Positions 15,981 through 24,395 of a stretch of DNA of 34,912 nucleotides are shown here, one piece after another. Each line of letters opens with the position of its first letter. Position 1 is the stretch's first letter. Location of the stretch: positions 1 to 34,912 of the IMG/VR virus record IMGVR_UViG_3300025896_000088. One strand, written 5' to 3'. A model generated the notes under the pieces. It saw only the letters and a list, made by a program, of their open reading frames with translations, was not told the origin of the DNA and ran no database searches. The translations under genes were made by a program, and so were the position numbers. Source of the stretch: a virus.

Positions 15981-18344
15981 TTAACCTTTATCATATGTTA
16001 CAAGTTGTGGAATTATTGCTATAATTGTCATAGGGAACGGTTGCGATTGGCTAATATATATAAAGCCATCTGTATTATATCCATCTCCAGCTAAGTTTAA
16101 TTCCGCATCCGCTGTCACTAAAGGTACTGGTTGGTTCATTTCATCCGCCGAAGTTCTATATGTTAAGTTTTGATAATTAGAACCTGTTTGACTAACTAAA
16201 ACACCTAATGAATTTATTAATCTAAACACGATAGAATCGAGTCGCTTTATTTTTCCTTGTGCAGTTCCATCACCACTTCCGCCCTCAATTCTCATAGTTT
16301 GAACAATAGGAGTATAACCTAACCCTACTTGAACTACACTTGCCTCTAAGTCTAAATCAATCTCACCACTTCCATTAACTACGCAATCTGGATGTGCACT
16401 ACCATCAGCTAATACCTGCACTGTTTCACCGACTAAGTGCTCTAACCCTGAAATGTTATCTGCCGGTACTCCGTCATATGTCAAGCCAGAATCCACATAA
16501 AACATGTCAGTGCGATCATCGCCTGTTGTATATTCTTCACGCATGAGTTCAACATACCTAACTGTATTCCCATCAACTGTACGCTTAACAATTAACCATA
16601 GATCATCACGTAAACCATCCGGGCTTGGTATCGACGCAACCGACTCAACAACTGCATCACCCGAACCAAAAGAACCACCTATTATATGCCTATGCCACGC
16701 TGTTACATCTTGGGCTTTATTATAAGTAAATCCGATTAATACACCATCTGCACGCACTAGCCATAAGATACTATATGGGCTTAATTGATAAGTTAGATCT
16801 ACTATCCCACCTTGTGTAATGTGTTCACTTAATATGGTTAAATCAGTAGCAGTAAAATTATCTACCTGAAAATTATACTGCGTTTCTCTTACTTTAACCC
16901 CACCACGTTGTACAAATAATACAGCATCATCAATACGTACGGGATTAATATTTCGCGAACCATAACCTGAACTCTCAGACACTTTCACATTGGTTGGGCT
17001 AAACACATCTTGAATAGAAGCCTCTGATATAATGATTTCACCTGAGGATGTACCAACTACAAGCCCTTGTTTAGTTGAGCTTAAATAAGTTACCTGACTA
17101 GTATCACTACTATCAATGTTTAAACTAATAGCTGACTCTGCTAATACTTCTCCGAATTCAGCAAAAGCAAAATTTTCATAATCTCCCACAACTGAAAACC
17201 ATAACGTACGATCACGAGCAAATACTAATCTTTGTCTAAAGAATGTCACCAATGTAGGGTATCCATCTGTAGCTGTCCATGCTGGATAAGCCCACACAAA
17301 AGATTGGTTGGTACTAGTTGCCCCTAAAGGTATTTGCTTTAATACTGTTGCAGACATCGTAGTCGCCCCAGTGTCAGCAACCTTTCTAACTATACCATAG
17401 CCCGGGTTTTGATATTCCCATTGCACACCATCATCTCCGTCATACTGTGCCCCGATAGTATGAATCGGTGGCACGTATCCTGTGGTTTTAGTATTTAAAG
17501 CTTTATATGCTTTGCCGTCATTAATTCTAATATCACCCGTTGTTATACTTTTTGCGGGCTCCCATATCTTAGTATCTTCGTCTACCTTTTGAGCTATATA
17601 GAATTCAGCACCTACAGGTATTTTAACAAATGTGTCATTGTCAGTTGCAGTAATAGTAACTGAACCAGTTTGAGCACTTGATTTAACTAGGTTTGTTTCA
17701 TCGCTATTAATTGTAGCAAAGGGTGGGAATACATAACTGATATCTTCTAATGTCCATTTGATATTGGCTAATCTCGATAATTTCTGAGGTTTGTAAGTAC
17801 CTGTTGCTATATATATAACATCGCCTGATTGCACTAGTGATAACCCAAAAGTACCCTCACTAGTAGTTAACATATCAGCAGTAAATTGCGTAGGTATTTC
17901 TAGTATATTGTCTGTTAATGGATACCAGTAGGTAGCATTAGGTGGTTGTTGATTTGTATGTGCAACCTTACAATAATAACTTATTCCTAAACGTGAGGCT
18001 AAATCGCCTACCGTATAAGCAGTAGCATTACTCCATGCTGGCACACTACCCGCAGTTAATTGCCCACGTTGTGTGTAAAAGCGTATATAATTAACACCAA
18101 ACTCTAATACAAAAGCTTGTTGATAATTAAATACAAATGTAGCCAACCATGATTTAGTTGCGGAATCTTTAACTGCTGATATGAATTGCGTTCCTGCTCT
18201 GCGAGTAGCACAACCTTGAACAAGAGGAATCATATTCTGTAATTGTTTACAGCCATTACTATACTTAGCTATATCTACACGACCATCTAATAATGGCGAT
18301 AGCTCTCCCGCAGTGAAGTTTGTTTTTAAGGCGGTTACACGCAT
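15981..18344 (-). CDS. Tail tubular protein B-like (tail nozzle / stabilisation protein)
   Basis: 787 aa. The start is typical of podovirus nozzle proteins: TNFTAGELSPLLDGRVD, then YSNGCKQLQNMIPLVQGCA with R-RAGTQF. The body is beta-rich with repeated strands and RQRLVFARDRTLWFSVVGDY, a blade-like pattern seen in this family. It closes the tail tube below the adaptor and anchors the spikes. The gene follows the adaptor gene by 11 bases, as in T7 genes 11 and 12. A GAAAG ribosome site is present. Confidence 0.87.
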   Translation of the reverse strand: MRVTALKTNFTAGELSPLLDGRVDIAKYSNGCKQLQNMIPLVQGCATRRAGTQFISAVKDSATKSWLATFVFNYQQAFVLEFGVNYIRFYTQRGQLTAGSVPAWSNATAYTVGDLASRLGISYYCKVAHTNQQPPNATYWYPLTDNILEIPTQFTADMLTTSEGTFGLSLVQSGDVIYIATGTYKPQKLSRLANIKWTLEDISYVFPPFATINSDETNLVKSSAQTGSVTITATDNDTFVKIPVGAEFYIAQKVDEDTKIWEPAKSITTGDIRINDGKAYKALNTKTTGYVPPIHTIGAQYDGDDGVQWEYQNPGYGIVRKVADTGATTMSATVLKQIPLGATSTNQSFVWAYPAWTATDGYPTLVTFFRQRLVFARDRTLWFSVVGDYENFAFAEFGEVLAESAISLNIDSSDTSQVTYLSSTKQGLVVGTSSGEIIISEASIQDVFSPTNVKVSESSGYGSRNINPVRIDDAVLFVQRGGVKVRETQYNFQVDNFTATDLTILSEHITQGGIVDLTYQLSPYSILWLVRADGVLIGFTYNKAQDVTAWHRHIIGGSFGSGDAVVESVASIPSPDGLRDDLWLIVKRTVDGNTVRYVELMREEYTTGDDRTDMFYVDSGLTYDGVPADNISGLEHLVGETVQVLADGSAHPDCVVNGSGEIDLDLEASVVQVGLGYTPIVQTMRIEGGSGDGTAQGKIKRLDSIVFRLINSLGVLVSQTGSNYQNLTYRTSADEMNQPVPLVTADAELNLAGDGYNTDGFIYISQSQPFPMTIIAIIPQLVTYDKG

Positions 18345-18355
18345 TTAATATCTTT

Positions 18356-18952
18356 CTATAATCTGCCAATCATCCATGAATCATCGAATGCTGATTTGCT
18401 TGGTAACTCTAACGAATTAGTTTTAACCGCTAATGATACAGCTTGATTATATTCTTGCCATGCCATTTTACGCATTTCCATTGAGTTCGTTAATACTTCC
18501 GCCATTTCAGCAGCTAACCTGCATGCTAATACTTCTACAAAATCAATTGTAAATTGCGCAGTATCAAGTGTCTGTTGAATATATCTTATATTTAGAGGAG
18601 CTCCTAAATCAGTTAAGATTTTATTCCCCTCAACCGTATAAATTGAATCATCACGATTAATGTAATCAGCTAAGTTATTAACTCTGAATTCTGCCACTTC
18701 TACTAATCTTAAGCAATCACTCGGTAATTGATACTGATAATTATATCCAAAGGTTGGTGCATCAACTAATGCTGGTAACGATGCTCTTGCTAATGCAAAA
18801 CGCCATACGTGAGACCGCAACTCCGCATCACGTACGACATCCCACATACTATTAACAGTTCTGGCTATGTTCGTATTATCAGTAAAACTAACGATACGAG
18901 CCTCGCCTAATTTAGTTAATGCTCGATTTGCTATATCAACTTGACTAGCCAT
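18356..18952 (-). CDS. Tail tubular protein A-like (head-tail adaptor)
   Basis: 198 aa. The N-terminus is characteristic of the T7 gp11 family: ANRALTKLGEARIVSF, then RTVNSMWDVVRDAELRSH and WRFALARASL. It continues with YQYQLPSDCLRLVEV and a helical end (ACRLAAEMAEVLTNS). These proteins form the ring below the portal. AGGAAAAG lies just before the ATG. The order capsid, small proteins, adaptor, nozzle agrees with the assignment. Confidence 0.9.
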   Translation of the reverse strand: MASQVDIANRALTKLGEARIVSFTDNTNIARTVNSMWDVVRDAELRSHVWRFALARASLPALVDAPTFGYNYQYQLPSDCLRLVEVAEFRVNNLADYINRDDSIYTVEGNKILTDLGAPLNIRYIQQTLDTAQFTIDFVEVLACRLAAEMAEVLTNSMEMRKMAWQEYNQAVSLAVKTNSLELPSKSAFDDSWMIGRL

Positions 18953-18964
18953 GTTCTTTTCCTG

Positions 18965-19156
18965 TTATGCGGGTTTAAATACATCTCGTGTAATAAAGAT
19001 TTTTATTTCGTCTAATGCTAACAACACTTCTTTTTTAGAAGTAAATTTAGCTAAATCAATAGTTAACTCCATTCCTTTAGTTGTTGCTGAACCAGTAGCT
19101 TTAGTTACTGTGGAATAATTTAACCCTTTATCTAATGAATATAATTCTGTTGCCAT
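18965..19156 (-). CDS. Small late protein between capsid and tail genes, unknown function
   Basis: 63 aa. Beta-like N-terminus (ELYSLDKGLNYSTVTKATG), a middle (MELTIDLAKF) and an amphipathic helix (KKEVLLALDEIKIFI). AAAAGGAT precedes the ATG. Small proteins occur at this place in related podoviruses; no family is recognised. It is followed downstream by the adaptor gene and preceded by a 56-base gap holding only a weak hairpin. Confidence 0.65.
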   Translation of the reverse strand: MATELYSLDKGLNYSTVTKATGSATTKGMELTIDLAKFTSKKEVLLALDEIKIFITRDVFKPA

Positions 19157-19212
19157 CTCGTTATCCTTTTAAATGTGAACCACCCGACAATCCGAATGGC
19201 TCACTATTCCTA

Positions 19213-19719
19213 TTAAATAGAGTAATACACTTTAAGCGTAATATCCCCAGCTCCCGAACCTACTGTATTTGCAGTAGCGCAAATATCATACTCACGCCCA
19301 GAATCAGCAGTTAACCCAGCTAATTCCCATACGCGTTTATAACAGTTTTCAATTGGAGAATCACTACCACCTTCGTGTACTATATCAAGAGGTGCAACAC
19401 GTGCTCCTGATAAGTCAACTGCTTTACCCCATGCATCAGCATTTACCACAGTACCACCATTAGCAGCAGTTTGATAAATTCCGAAATCATAGTCTGTACC
19501 TGATGTGATAGCATCATTGAACAAGTCCATTTTAATAATTACCGCATTACTAGGAACGCGAACAAAACGAAATACACTTGTATCATCATCAGCAGCAGCT
19601 ACAGCCAAAGTTGCTATTTTAAATTTTAAATTACCTGCATCAATTGCAGAGCTCAGTTTAGTAACTGGTGTTGCATCCGAATTGGTAATGTTAGTTGATT
19701 TTGTATTTACTACAGCCAT
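19213..19719 (-). CDS. Head-associated structural protein, decoration/cement candidate
   Basis: 168 aa. Mostly beta strands with many small residues: KFKIATLAVAAADDDTSVF, RFVRVPSNAVIIKMDLF, TDYDFGIYQT, and an end DITLKVYYSI. The segment after the signal-free start and the VPSNAVI turn look like a virion surface protein. It lies 18 bases after the major capsid gene with AAAGGAAA as ribosome site, the usual place for a capsid decoration or cement protein. The role is inferred from position. Confidence 0.65.
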   Translation of the reverse strand: MAVVNTKSTNITNSDATPVTKLSSAIDAGNLKFKIATLAVAAADDDTSVFRFVRVPSNAVIIKMDLFNDAITSGTDYDFGIYQTAANGGTVVNADAWGKAVDLSGARVAPLDIVHEGGSDSPIENCYKRVWELAGLTADSGREYDICATANTVGSGAGDITLKVYYSI

Positions 19720-19737
19720 TTTAATTTCCTTTTAAAA

Positions 19738-20622
19738 TTATTCAGAACATGGAAGTTCAACAATTTTCTTCTCTTCAGTACGAGTCGCACCGAAAGTACC
19801 CATCACATAAACTTGCCAAGGTAATGAACTCAAGTCTTTACGTTGGTCAACGTTAGCAGTGATTTCATTCCACATACCAAGATGTAAAGCTGATTTAGTA
19901 TAAACCGGAATACGTCTGTAGCTAGAACCATCAGTAGGTAATCTTTCAGAATGAATAAAGTTAATTCCTAAGAATTGCTCTACACGACCATTAACTAAAA
20001 CTTTTGTATTTGAATAATCATCATTAACAACTTGAATTTCATTTAATAAGTTCGCATGTTGTTTAGCTGAAATCACACAATAAATTGGCTCGTTCTCAAT
20101 ATCAACTTCATTAGACATTAATATTCTACGAGCTTCAATTAATTTGGCTACGTTTAAACCAGTTGCAGCAGAAGCACCAAAGCCTACCGCTACTTGGTTA
20201 GCACTTAAAAAGCTTGTTGTACCTGTACCAGTTTCACCAGTTTTCGCAGTAGCAAACATAGCAGTAATAATTTCGTCGTCTTTAGAACGATTTAACGCTG
20301 CTACACCTGACTGTACAAACCATGATTGTGGGTCATTTAATAAACGTAATTTATCAAAATTATCCACTAAATCATTCCAATGATAATCAGTTGGAGATAC
20401 CCAACGTCTATCATTTTGTGTGTCAAATGGCACAAGTGGAGCGTAACGATTAGTTACTTTACTTGCGGTTACAGCAGCATACTGATCAACAGCTACAGCT
20501 TGTTTACCAATATGATTTTCTTGCATAACACTCGCAGAAAGGCGAGATTCTTTTTGTTGAGATAGCAATTGTACGGTATGCGTGTACTGTTGTACTGCTA
20601 CATTAAGATCAAATGATGACAT
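19738..20622 (-). CDS. Major capsid protein (HK97-fold type)
   Basis: 294 aa. Placed directly after the scaffold and one small gene, and led by a strong ribosome site (AAAGGAT, 8 bases). Features seen: an N-terminal helix (FDLNVAVQQYTHTVQLL), AAVTASKVTNRYAPLVPF, a spine-helix-like region (AKLIEARRILMSNEVD), PIYCVISAKQHANLL, and a late strand pair (LPWQVYVMGTFGATRTEEKK). This layout matches the roughly 300-residue capsid proteins of podoviruses with this gene order. The fold is inferred by family; no lysine/asparagine cross-link site can be asserted. Confidence 0.85.
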   Translation of the reverse strand: MSSFDLNVAVQQYTHTVQLLSQQKESRLSASVMQENHIGKQAVAVDQYAAVTASKVTNRYAPLVPFDTQNDRRWVSPTDYHWNDLVDNFDKLRLLNDPQSWFVQSGVAALNRSKDDEIITAMFATAKTGETGTGTTSFLSANQVAVGFGASAATGLNVAKLIEARRILMSNEVDIENEPIYCVISAKQHANLLNEIQVVNDDYSNTKVLVNGRVEQFLGINFIHSERLPTDGSSYRRIPVYTKSALHLGMWNEITANVDQRKDLSSLPWQVYVMGTFGATRTEEKKIVELPCSE

Positions 20623-20640
20623 AATGTTATCCTTTTATAA

Positions 20641-20811
20641 CTATTTTATTTTGTTGCCACCGCCTTTAGTTGCGGTATCCGGTGTGTTTGGTGGCGTAGC
20701 TTCTTGAATATATTTCGCATACTGTGAGACAGTCGCTAATATCTCAATCGGACTAACACCCGGTCTATGAACTAGTTTTAATAATTCAAACTTTAATTCT
20801 TGAGTATTCAT
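20641..20811 (-). CDS. Small protein between scaffold and capsid genes, unknown function
   Basis: 56 aa from the ATG at 20811, which has AAAGG 7 bases upstream; a TTG at 20832 is unlikely. The first 35 residues are helical (ELKFELLKLVHRPGVSP, IEILATVSQYAKYI), and the tail is a Pro/Thr/Gly-rich linker ending NKIK. It might be a capsid assembly helper. It starts 5 bases after the scaffold stop. Confidence 0.6.
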   Translation of the reverse strand: MNTQELKFELLKLVHRPGVSPIEILATVSQYAKYIQEATPPNTPDTATKGGGNKIK

Positions 20812-20815
20812 ATAA

Positions 20816-21730
20816 TTACCTTTTCGCTGCAATCATATTCAAGTTATCCCATTTCTGACGAGTGGCAGCATCACCATTTAATAGTTTAGCTCCAAACTCT
20901 TTGTCTGATGATTTAAGACGTTGTATTTCTGCCCTAGCAGCTTCCGGTGAATGTCCAAATGAATGCCCACTATCTTTATTCCCCTCAAAGGAATCTTCTA
21001 AATAACTAGCGCCAATTCTTCTAAACATCTCATATACATTCTTTGCGCCAATAGCTCTATCCATTTGCGCTAAGGTATTTTCATCTAAACCTGATGCTAA
21101 TACACCACGTCTAGTTAATTCAATATTCTTATCTGCATCTCGACCCCAGCTACTCATGATCTCTTGCACTTGTGCTTGTTGATCTTGTTGATACTTAGCA
21201 TCAGCTGCTTGCATAGTCTCAGATAAATAATTATTATATTTATCATTTAACTGTTGCGCTTGTTTCGCATTTAATCCTAATTCATGCATCCATTTCGAAG
21301 CTTCTTTAGTCATTGAACCATCAAAGCCTTCAGGTACATTTAACTTATAATCATCCGCTTTTTCAGGTCTACCTAATTTATTGTATAATTGATTCCATCC
21401 TTCGGCATCTTCAGCATCAGCAGGCATTATTAAGCCACGCCCTGCTTTATCCGCTCCCATTAATTTTTCTAAGTTCTGATAACTTTCTACTACTGATTCT
21501 GGACTTTTCCAGTTTCTAGTTTCAGCATATCCTCTTAAGTCTGGATTTTCTAAGCTTGTATACCAAGCATCTTTATTTATATTCGTTATCGGTTGTTGTA
21601 ATGCTGCTATATGTGGGTCAATTCCACTTGCAACATTAGCGCTAGTTTGAACATTCGCCTGTGTTGTAGTGCTTGAACCTACATCACTTGGCGTACCTGC
21701 ATCTACAGAACCAGTGTTTAAATCAGTCAT
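20816..21730 (-). CDS. Scaffolding protein candidate
   Basis: 304 aa. A Ser/Thr/Gly-rich disordered start is followed by a helical, highly charged body (SPESVVESYQNLEKLMGADK, AKQAQQLNDKYNNYLSE, QQDQQAQVQEIMSSW), and a basic helical end (ARAEIQRLKSSDKEF, RQKWDNLNMIAAKR), the usual composition of phage scaffolds whose basic tail binds the capsid protein. It lies between portal and capsid genes, as scaffold genes do. AAGGAA is 9 bases upstream. No protease domain is visible. Confidence 0.82.
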   Translation of the reverse strand: MTDLNTGSVDAGTPSDVGSSTTTQANVQTSANVASGIDPHIAALQQPITNINKDAWYTSLENPDLRGYAETRNWKSPESVVESYQNLEKLMGADKAGRGLIMPADAEDAEGWNQLYNKLGRPEKADDYKLNVPEGFDGSMTKEASKWMHELGLNAKQAQQLNDKYNNYLSETMQAADAKYQQDQQAQVQEIMSSWGRDADKNIELTRRGVLASGLDENTLAQMDRAIGAKNVYEMFRRIGASYLEDSFEGNKDSGHSFGHSPEAARAEIQRLKSSDKEFGAKLLNGDAATRQKWDNLNMIAAKR

Positions 21731-21754
21731 TTTATTTATTCCTTAAATTATTTA

Positions 21755-22042
21755 CTACTCAATATTTAACTCTTTAGCCTTTTGAAAATCAGCCTCGCTT
21801 AAAGTTAAATAATACTTAATACGATTAAACACGGTACGTCTGCCCTCCTCAAAAGCCATCCGTATCGGGTCAATCTTTCCGTCACTACTTTGGTAAGCAG
21901 TTGACGCATTAACACTACAGAACTGCATTAAGTCTTTTAAAACCTTTTGCCCATCTAGTGTTAAATTCTTTCCAGTTGCATCACAAAAACAATTCTGATA
22001 TGCAACCATCTTATTACGTTTTTTTCTAAGTAAGTCTATCAT
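21755..22042 (-). CDS. Bbp19-like small head protein
   Basis: 95 aa. The core follows the pattern of the Bbp19 family of BPP-1-type phages: DGQKVLKDLMQFC, then IRMAFEEGRRTVFNRIKYYL. Its role in those phages is not known to me beyond a location next to the portal gene. The ATG overlaps the portal stop by 4 bases (ATGA), with GGGAG 13 bases before; a later ATG (residue 12) would remove a basic leader (RKKRNK). Confidence 0.72.
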   Translation of the reverse strand: MIDLLRKKRNKMVAYQNCFCDATGKNLTLDGQKVLKDLMQFCSVNASTAYQSSDGKIDPIRMAFEEGRRTVFNRIKYYLTLSEADFQKAKELNIE

Positions 22043-23703
22043 CGTATTATCGCAGCTCCCGCTTGATTACTAATATTCTGAGTCTCAGCTAAAGTTTTAC
22101 TTGTATCCGCTATAATTGGTGCAGCTTGCATCATTTGCTGCAATTGTTGTTGCTGCGCATCCGCTGCTTTCATTTCTTGAATCTCTTCATCAGTAAATAA
22201 TACTTTAGCAGGAATTCCGTAAATATCTGATAACTCTTTAATTGCAGACTTAAAGTTAAATGTTTTTAATACGCTTGGGTCTAATTGAGCCATCCCAGTT
22301 AATGCTTGGATACTATTTAATATAGCTACACCTTCCTCTGCTCGTTGTGCTTTGTTTAAAGGGCTAATATAACTAATATCAAATAACCCACCATTTTGCG
22401 CTAAGATCTCAGGCATAGGAGGCAAAACACCGGCATTAGCTAAAATATCTAATTCTCTCTCAATCATTGGGCTTAACATTTCCGATTGCTGTCTACCCAT
22501 AGCAGGAGCTAGTAATCCGCCTTTTTCTTGCTGTCTATACATAGCTTCTGTAGCCGTCATGCTTGGAGTATCTACTAGTATCTGGAATAATGAAACAAGG
22601 AACGCATCATTAATTAATTGCCTACGATCTTTAATCATGTATTCAGCAATACCCAAATCTGAATTCGTCTGTAAAGGATGAATTAATTGTTGACCTGCTG
22701 CATTTACACCACCGTAATTTAACGCTCCCGGTCGCATACTGAATGACATAATCTCACCATCTTCAGGCAATAATAAAGGCGGTGAAGCTTGTAGTTGTGC
22801 TGATCGTATAACTGTCTTAGCCATCTCGTTAAGCATCTTAATATCTGGTAATACATCCATAGCTGGACTACGCCCGTACTCTTCATTACTATTCGTAATA
22901 TAACGACTTACACAATAAGGCATTGTTCTGTAACCAGATTCTCTTACAATAGATTTGCCAGTAATTGATACGTAGCAACTCTTATACCTCATTGCTTTAT
23001 CATTACGCTTATCTTTTTTATAATCATCGTTTGGATAAACGGCATGTATAAAATCAAATAGAGTATCAGGATTATTATTATATGCAGACTGTATAGCTGA
23101 TGGTAAATTTTCCATACCAAAAGCACCGACTGCTTGATATGCTGAATAACGAAACTTACGATAAACTGTATCAATTACACCTACAAAGTTTTCAGCTATA
23201 AATAATTCTGATAGATGAATAGCTTTATAACGCAATCCTTGACCAATATGTTCATCTACGAATATCGCAGCAGTTCCGAATTTACCTAGTGATCTATAAC
23301 ATTCATAAGTTTGACTAGCAAAATTAGCTTTGGGATTATATCTAGCATCAAATAATATATCTACTAGATCATCACAATACTTTCTTACTTCTGGATTGTC
23401 TTGTAATTCTTTTTGTCTTGGTAATAAAGTATGCCAGCGTTGAGTACGAGGTGTTAACATTGACTCCATAGCTGAGGCGAATCTATTTAAAGCTAGTGTA
23501 GCTGTAGAATCAAATACACGCTCCGTACGTTTTTGCCCAGGAGTTGGTGTATTGTTACCAAAGTAATCAGGAGTTGGACTAACGCGCTCATCGATTTCAC
23601 GCCAATGCGCTTCCCATGTAGCTCGCTTAGAAAAAAGAGACTCGTATCGTTTACATATCTTTTCTGCAATAGTTGACGATAAGCCCGGTAATTCTTTATC
23701 CAT
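22039..23703 (-). CDS. Portal protein (podovirus head-tail connector)
   Basis: 554 aa. The N-terminal part carries signatures of T7-type connectors: CKRYESLFSKRATWEAHWREID, RVFDSTATLALNRFASAME, LTPRTQRWH. It continues with GRSPAMDVLPDIKMLNEM, LLLPEDG, and MTATEAMYRQQEKGGLLAP, and ends with a Gln-rich tail (QQQQLQQMMQA). Twelve copies form the DNA gate at one vertex. It lies between a small proline-rich gene and the Bbp19-like gene. AGGG lies 8 bases before the ATG. Confidence 0.92.
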   Translation of the reverse strand: MDKELPGLSSTIAEKICKRYESLFSKRATWEAHWREIDERVSPTPDYFGNNTPTPGQKRTERVFDSTATLALNRFASAMESMLTPRTQRWHTLLPRQKELQDNPEVRKYCDDLVDILFDARYNPKANFASQTYECYRSLGKFGTAAIFVDEHIGQGLRYKAIHLSELFIAENFVGVIDTVYRKFRYSAYQAVGAFGMENLPSAIQSAYNNNPDTLFDFIHAVYPNDDYKKDKRNDKAMRYKSCYVSITGKSIVRESGYRTMPYCVSRYITNSNEEYGRSPAMDVLPDIKMLNEMAKTVIRSAQLQASPPLLLPEDGEIMSFSMRPGALNYGGVNAAGQQLIHPLQTNSDLGIAEYMIKDRRQLINDAFLVSLFQILVDTPSMTATEAMYRQQEKGGLLAPAMGRQQSEMLSPMIERELDILANAGVLPPMPEILAQNGGLFDISYISPLNKAQRAEEGVAILNSIQALTGMAQLDPSVLKTFNFKSAIKELSDIYGIPAKVLFTDEEIQEMKAADAQQQQLQQMMQAAPIIADTSKTLAETQNISNQAGAAIIR

Positions 23704-23997
23704 TTATGACCCTAGTAAATTCTTTTTATTCTGATCTGTTAATGAAGTGTCACCCTTAACACCAGTTAATATATTAGCTGTTGTACCTGTTGCAGCCGTA
23801 CCACGTAATGCCTCTGATCTTCTTATTCTATTTTGTGCAGCTTTTACCGTATCTGCTCCCGGTGGTGCAGTAGGTGTTTCCAATGGTGCAGGTGGTGGCG
23901 TAGGAGCTGATGATTGCTGGCCTCCAGTTAATATGCCAGTCACCGCATTTAATGGTGCTGTCACTAAATTGGTAACTGCACTAACTACTCCGCCCAT
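23704..23997 (-). CDS. Small Pro/Ala-rich head protein upstream of portal
   Basis: 97 aa. An apolar start (VVSAVTNLVTAPLNAVTGIL) is followed by a proline-rich linker (APTPPPAPLETPTAPPGA) and a basic part (AAQNRIRRSEALRG) with a Gly/Thr stretch. Similar small proteins occur near portal genes in podoviruses and may be minor virion or membrane-contacting proteins, but I cannot name the family. AGGAGC lies 7 bases upstream. Confidence 0.65.
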   Translation of the reverse strand: MGGVVSAVTNLVTAPLNAVTGILTGGQQSSAPTPPPAPLETPTAPPGADTVKAAQNRIRRSEALRGTAATGTTANILTGVKGDTSLTDQNKKNLLGS

Positions 23998-23998
23998 A

Positions 23999-24259
23999 TT
24001 ATGCTCCTAATAAAGTTTTATAACGAACTACAGCATCAGCCATGCCAGCAGGCATAGTAGACGACTTAGCAAAGTCTGGTTTTACCCCAAAGCTTAACCC
24101 AACGCCTAGAGTATTTGGTTTTTGTTTGTTTGGATTTGTAATAAGTGTTTGACTACCTGTTGGCTTACCAACAAAACTATTAGCAACCGCAGTGCTTTGT
24201 GAATTTGCATAATTTATTAAATCTGAAAAAGAACTTGCACCTGAAATTGGTAATGGCAT
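23999..24259 (-). CDS. Small late protein, first gene after the late promoter
   Basis: 86 aa from the ATG at 24259, which has TGAGG 6 bases before it; the ATG at 24271 adds MRFN and would rely on a GGGAA that is locked in the stem-loop upstream. The protein is Ser/Gly/Thr-rich (GASSFSDLINYANSQSTAVA) with GVGLSFGVKPDFAK and a helical end (MADAVVRYKTLLGA). No family recognised. It overlaps nothing and is followed one base later by the Pro/Ala-rich gene. Confidence 0.6.
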   Translation of the reverse strand: MPLPISGASSFSDLINYANSQSTAVANSFVGKPTGSQTLITNPNKQKPNTLGVGLSFGVKPDFAKSSTMPAGMADAVVRYKTLLGA

Positions 24260-24278
24260 ATTGAACCTCATTTTAAAG

Positions 24279-24304
24279 TTCCCTATTATAAGAGTAATAG
24301 GGAA
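24279..24304 (-). other. Perfect 10-bp inverted repeat, leader stem-loop
   Basis: TTCCCTATTA (24279-24288) and TAATAGGGAA (24295-24304) are exact inverted copies around a 6-base loop. In the minus-strand transcript from the promoter at 24326-24354 this forms a hairpin 20 bases before the first start codon. It lacks a U-tract, so it is more likely a leader stabiliser or protein-binding site than a terminator. The sequence TAATAGGGAATT occurs again at 24373-24384. Confidence 0.7.
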
Positions 24305-24325
24305 TTGTAAAGTAAATATGATCGC

Positions 24326-24354
24326 ATTGTATCCAAAGATTCAACAGTTGTCAA
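24326..24354 (-). promoter_or_regulatory. Sigma70-type promoter for the head/tail genes
   Basis: Reading the minus strand: TTGACA (24354-24349), 17 bases, TACAAT (24331-24326). The -35 box is perfect and the -10 box has one mismatch. It lies in the only gap of more than 100 bases in the late cluster (24260-24395), just after the terminase large gene, and would start transcripts near 24319. No copy of the early operator overlaps it. Confidence 0.75.
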
Positions 24355-24395
24355 ATAACAGGGTAAAAAGTATAATAGGGAATTAGTGAATGGAA

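Noticed and set aside
19157-19212. Hairpin GAGCCA...TGGTTC in the gap after the capsid genes as terminator
   Set aside because: Six pairs with a 14-base loop and no U-tract; at best a processing site.
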